Source of the DNA: Ichthyophis bannanicus
Taxonomy: Eukaryota > Chordata > Amphibia > Gymnophiona > Ichthyophiidae
Direction: 5' to 3'
NCBI GenBank assembly: GCA_033557465.1
Contig: CM066033.1
Coordinates: 904,048,808 to 904,112,807, forward strand
DNA length: 64,000 nucleotides
Of the stretch, positions 63,136 through 64,000 are shown one piece after another. Every line of letters begins with the position of its first letter. Within the stretch, counting starts at the first letter, position 1. A program made the translations under genes and the position numbers. A model generated the notes under the pieces. That model was not told the origin of the DNA and did not search any database. It was given only the letters and a program-made list of their open reading frames with translations.

Positions 63136-64000
63136 TATTTATTTTTTTGATTTTGTAACTCAATGGTGAGAACCTGGTGATTAAATTTACATGTTCATCA
63201 ACCAATCCTGTCGTCGTCCTTGACTTGGTTCCTAACAGCCAAGCCTGGTCATTGTACAGTGCTCGCTTGTATGCCTTTTTGATAATATGACGAGGATGCC
63301 CCCGGTCCATGAAATCTGTCGATAATTTCTGAGATTGAATCTTAAAATCTGACACATCTGAACAATTGCGCTGAAAACGTAAAAACTGAGAAAAAGGAAG
63401 GCTATTTTTTAGCCTAGACGGATGACCACTCGCATAATGCAAGAAAGTGTTTCGGGCAATTGGTTTTTTATGCACTGTAGATTTCCATCCTGCTGGCTCC
63501 TTGGTTATCAACAAATCCAAAAAAATAATATTAGTGGTATCAATAGTGTATGTAAATTGTATAGCCTTATTACAACTATTAAGCCAATGAACAAACTGTA
63601 AAACTGAATCTTCAGACCCTTTACACAAGAGGAAGACATCATCTATGAAGCGAGCCCACAGTTTGATGTTTTGTAAAAAAGGGGAACTATTAAGCCATTG
63701 CTGTTCAAAATCTCCCATAAAGAGGTTAGCGATGGAGGGGGCACAGGTGGCCCCCATTGCTATTCCTGAAATCTGTTTGTAAATCGTGGTTTCAAATATA
63801 AAGTGATTTTGAAAAACAGTAAGACGTGTTAATTCCATCAAAAATAATATCATGGCTGTTAAGTCCCCTCTCTTCTTCAACTGTGCCTCTACTGTGTGAT
63901 ACGCTTCCATCTGAGGTATACTAGTATACAACGCTGTGATGTCAAGGGTAACCAAGAGCACTTCTGGATCTGCCGCCCACTCAGTCTATTGATCCAATTT
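63100..64000 (-). pseudogene. PLE B reverse transcriptase (C-terminal part)
   Basis: PLE-clade RT, read leftward from the window edge: LVTLDITALYTSIP (motif A with catalytic Asp), FETTIYKQISGIAMGATCAP, LWARFIDDVFLL (motif C, FIDD), IQFTYTIDTTNIIFLDLLI, FLHYASGHPSRLKNSLPFSQ. A frameshift near 63140 joins it to the endonuclease frame. The N-terminus is outside the window. Confidence 0.9.

Larger units (their letters stand above)
61875..64000 (-). mobile_element. Penelope-like element B (runs off the window)
   Basis: Minus-strand PLE inserted in E0 recombinase. From the right edge: RT (64000-63100), GIY-YIG endonuclease (63135-62550), hammerhead (62252-62202), conserved 79-nt structure (62069-61991), 3' end at about 61875. 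Its 5' end and right target duplication are outside the window. Confidence 0.9.

Noticed and set aside
1..64000. Retrovirus with env or DDE integrase
   Set aside because: No env-like or DDE integrase sequence; terminal repeats are inverted and a tyrosine recombinase is present.

Overview
The window is vertebrate nuclear DNA made almost entirely of transposable elements inserted into one another. There is no bacterial operon, rRNA, free-standing tRNA gene or CRISPR array. It contains DIRS-type tyrosine-recombinase retrotransposons, Penelope-like elements (PLEs), CR1 and L2 LINEs, tRNA-derived SINEs and a Tc1-type DNA transposon. This mix fits a large, repeat-rich amphibian genome. A caecilian is my best guess, from memory of similar repeats, and I could not verify it.

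Two DIRS lineages are present. Family A has copies D1 (1-3417), D2 (4864-10992), D4 (26223-44950), D3 (about 27000-33876, inside D4) and a D5/D6 composite (36413-42086, inside D4). Family B has copies F (12786-22857), E0 (49635-61874) and E1 (53050-58942, inside E0). Layout in both is: inverted terminal repeat, gag, reverse transcriptase/RNase H followed by a Dam-like methyltransferase-like region, tyrosine recombinase, internal complementary region (ICR), inverted terminal repeat. E1 is the best preserved: an open 499-codon gag, an RT with YLDD and only two in-frame stops before the end of RNase H, a recombinase core with all expected catalytic residues, and an ICR that mirrors both termini.

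Region by region: 1-3417 is D1. 3420-3892 is a Tc1 end. 4864-10992 is D2, split by a PLE fragment. 12786-22857 is F, split by a CR1 LINE mosaic and by PLE A. 23051-23896 is a palindromic element with a 14-bp target duplication. 24571-24648 is a possible host exon. 25440-45150 is a CR1-like LINE split by D4, which holds D3 and D5/D6. 45151-49634 is the least repetitive part; it has a possible terminal exon and an old tandem duplication. 49635-61874 is E0, whose gag is split by an L2 LINE that is itself split by E1. 61875-64000 is PLE B, which runs off the window.

The strongest observations are: PLE-linked hammerhead ribozymes on the minus strand (19790-19852 near-canonical, 62202-62252 with a damaged cleavage site); a recurring 79-86-nt structure in three PLE tails; a PLE-like palindromic element with a hammerhead-like fold in each arm; and DIRS junctions clean enough to reconstruct the order of insertion.
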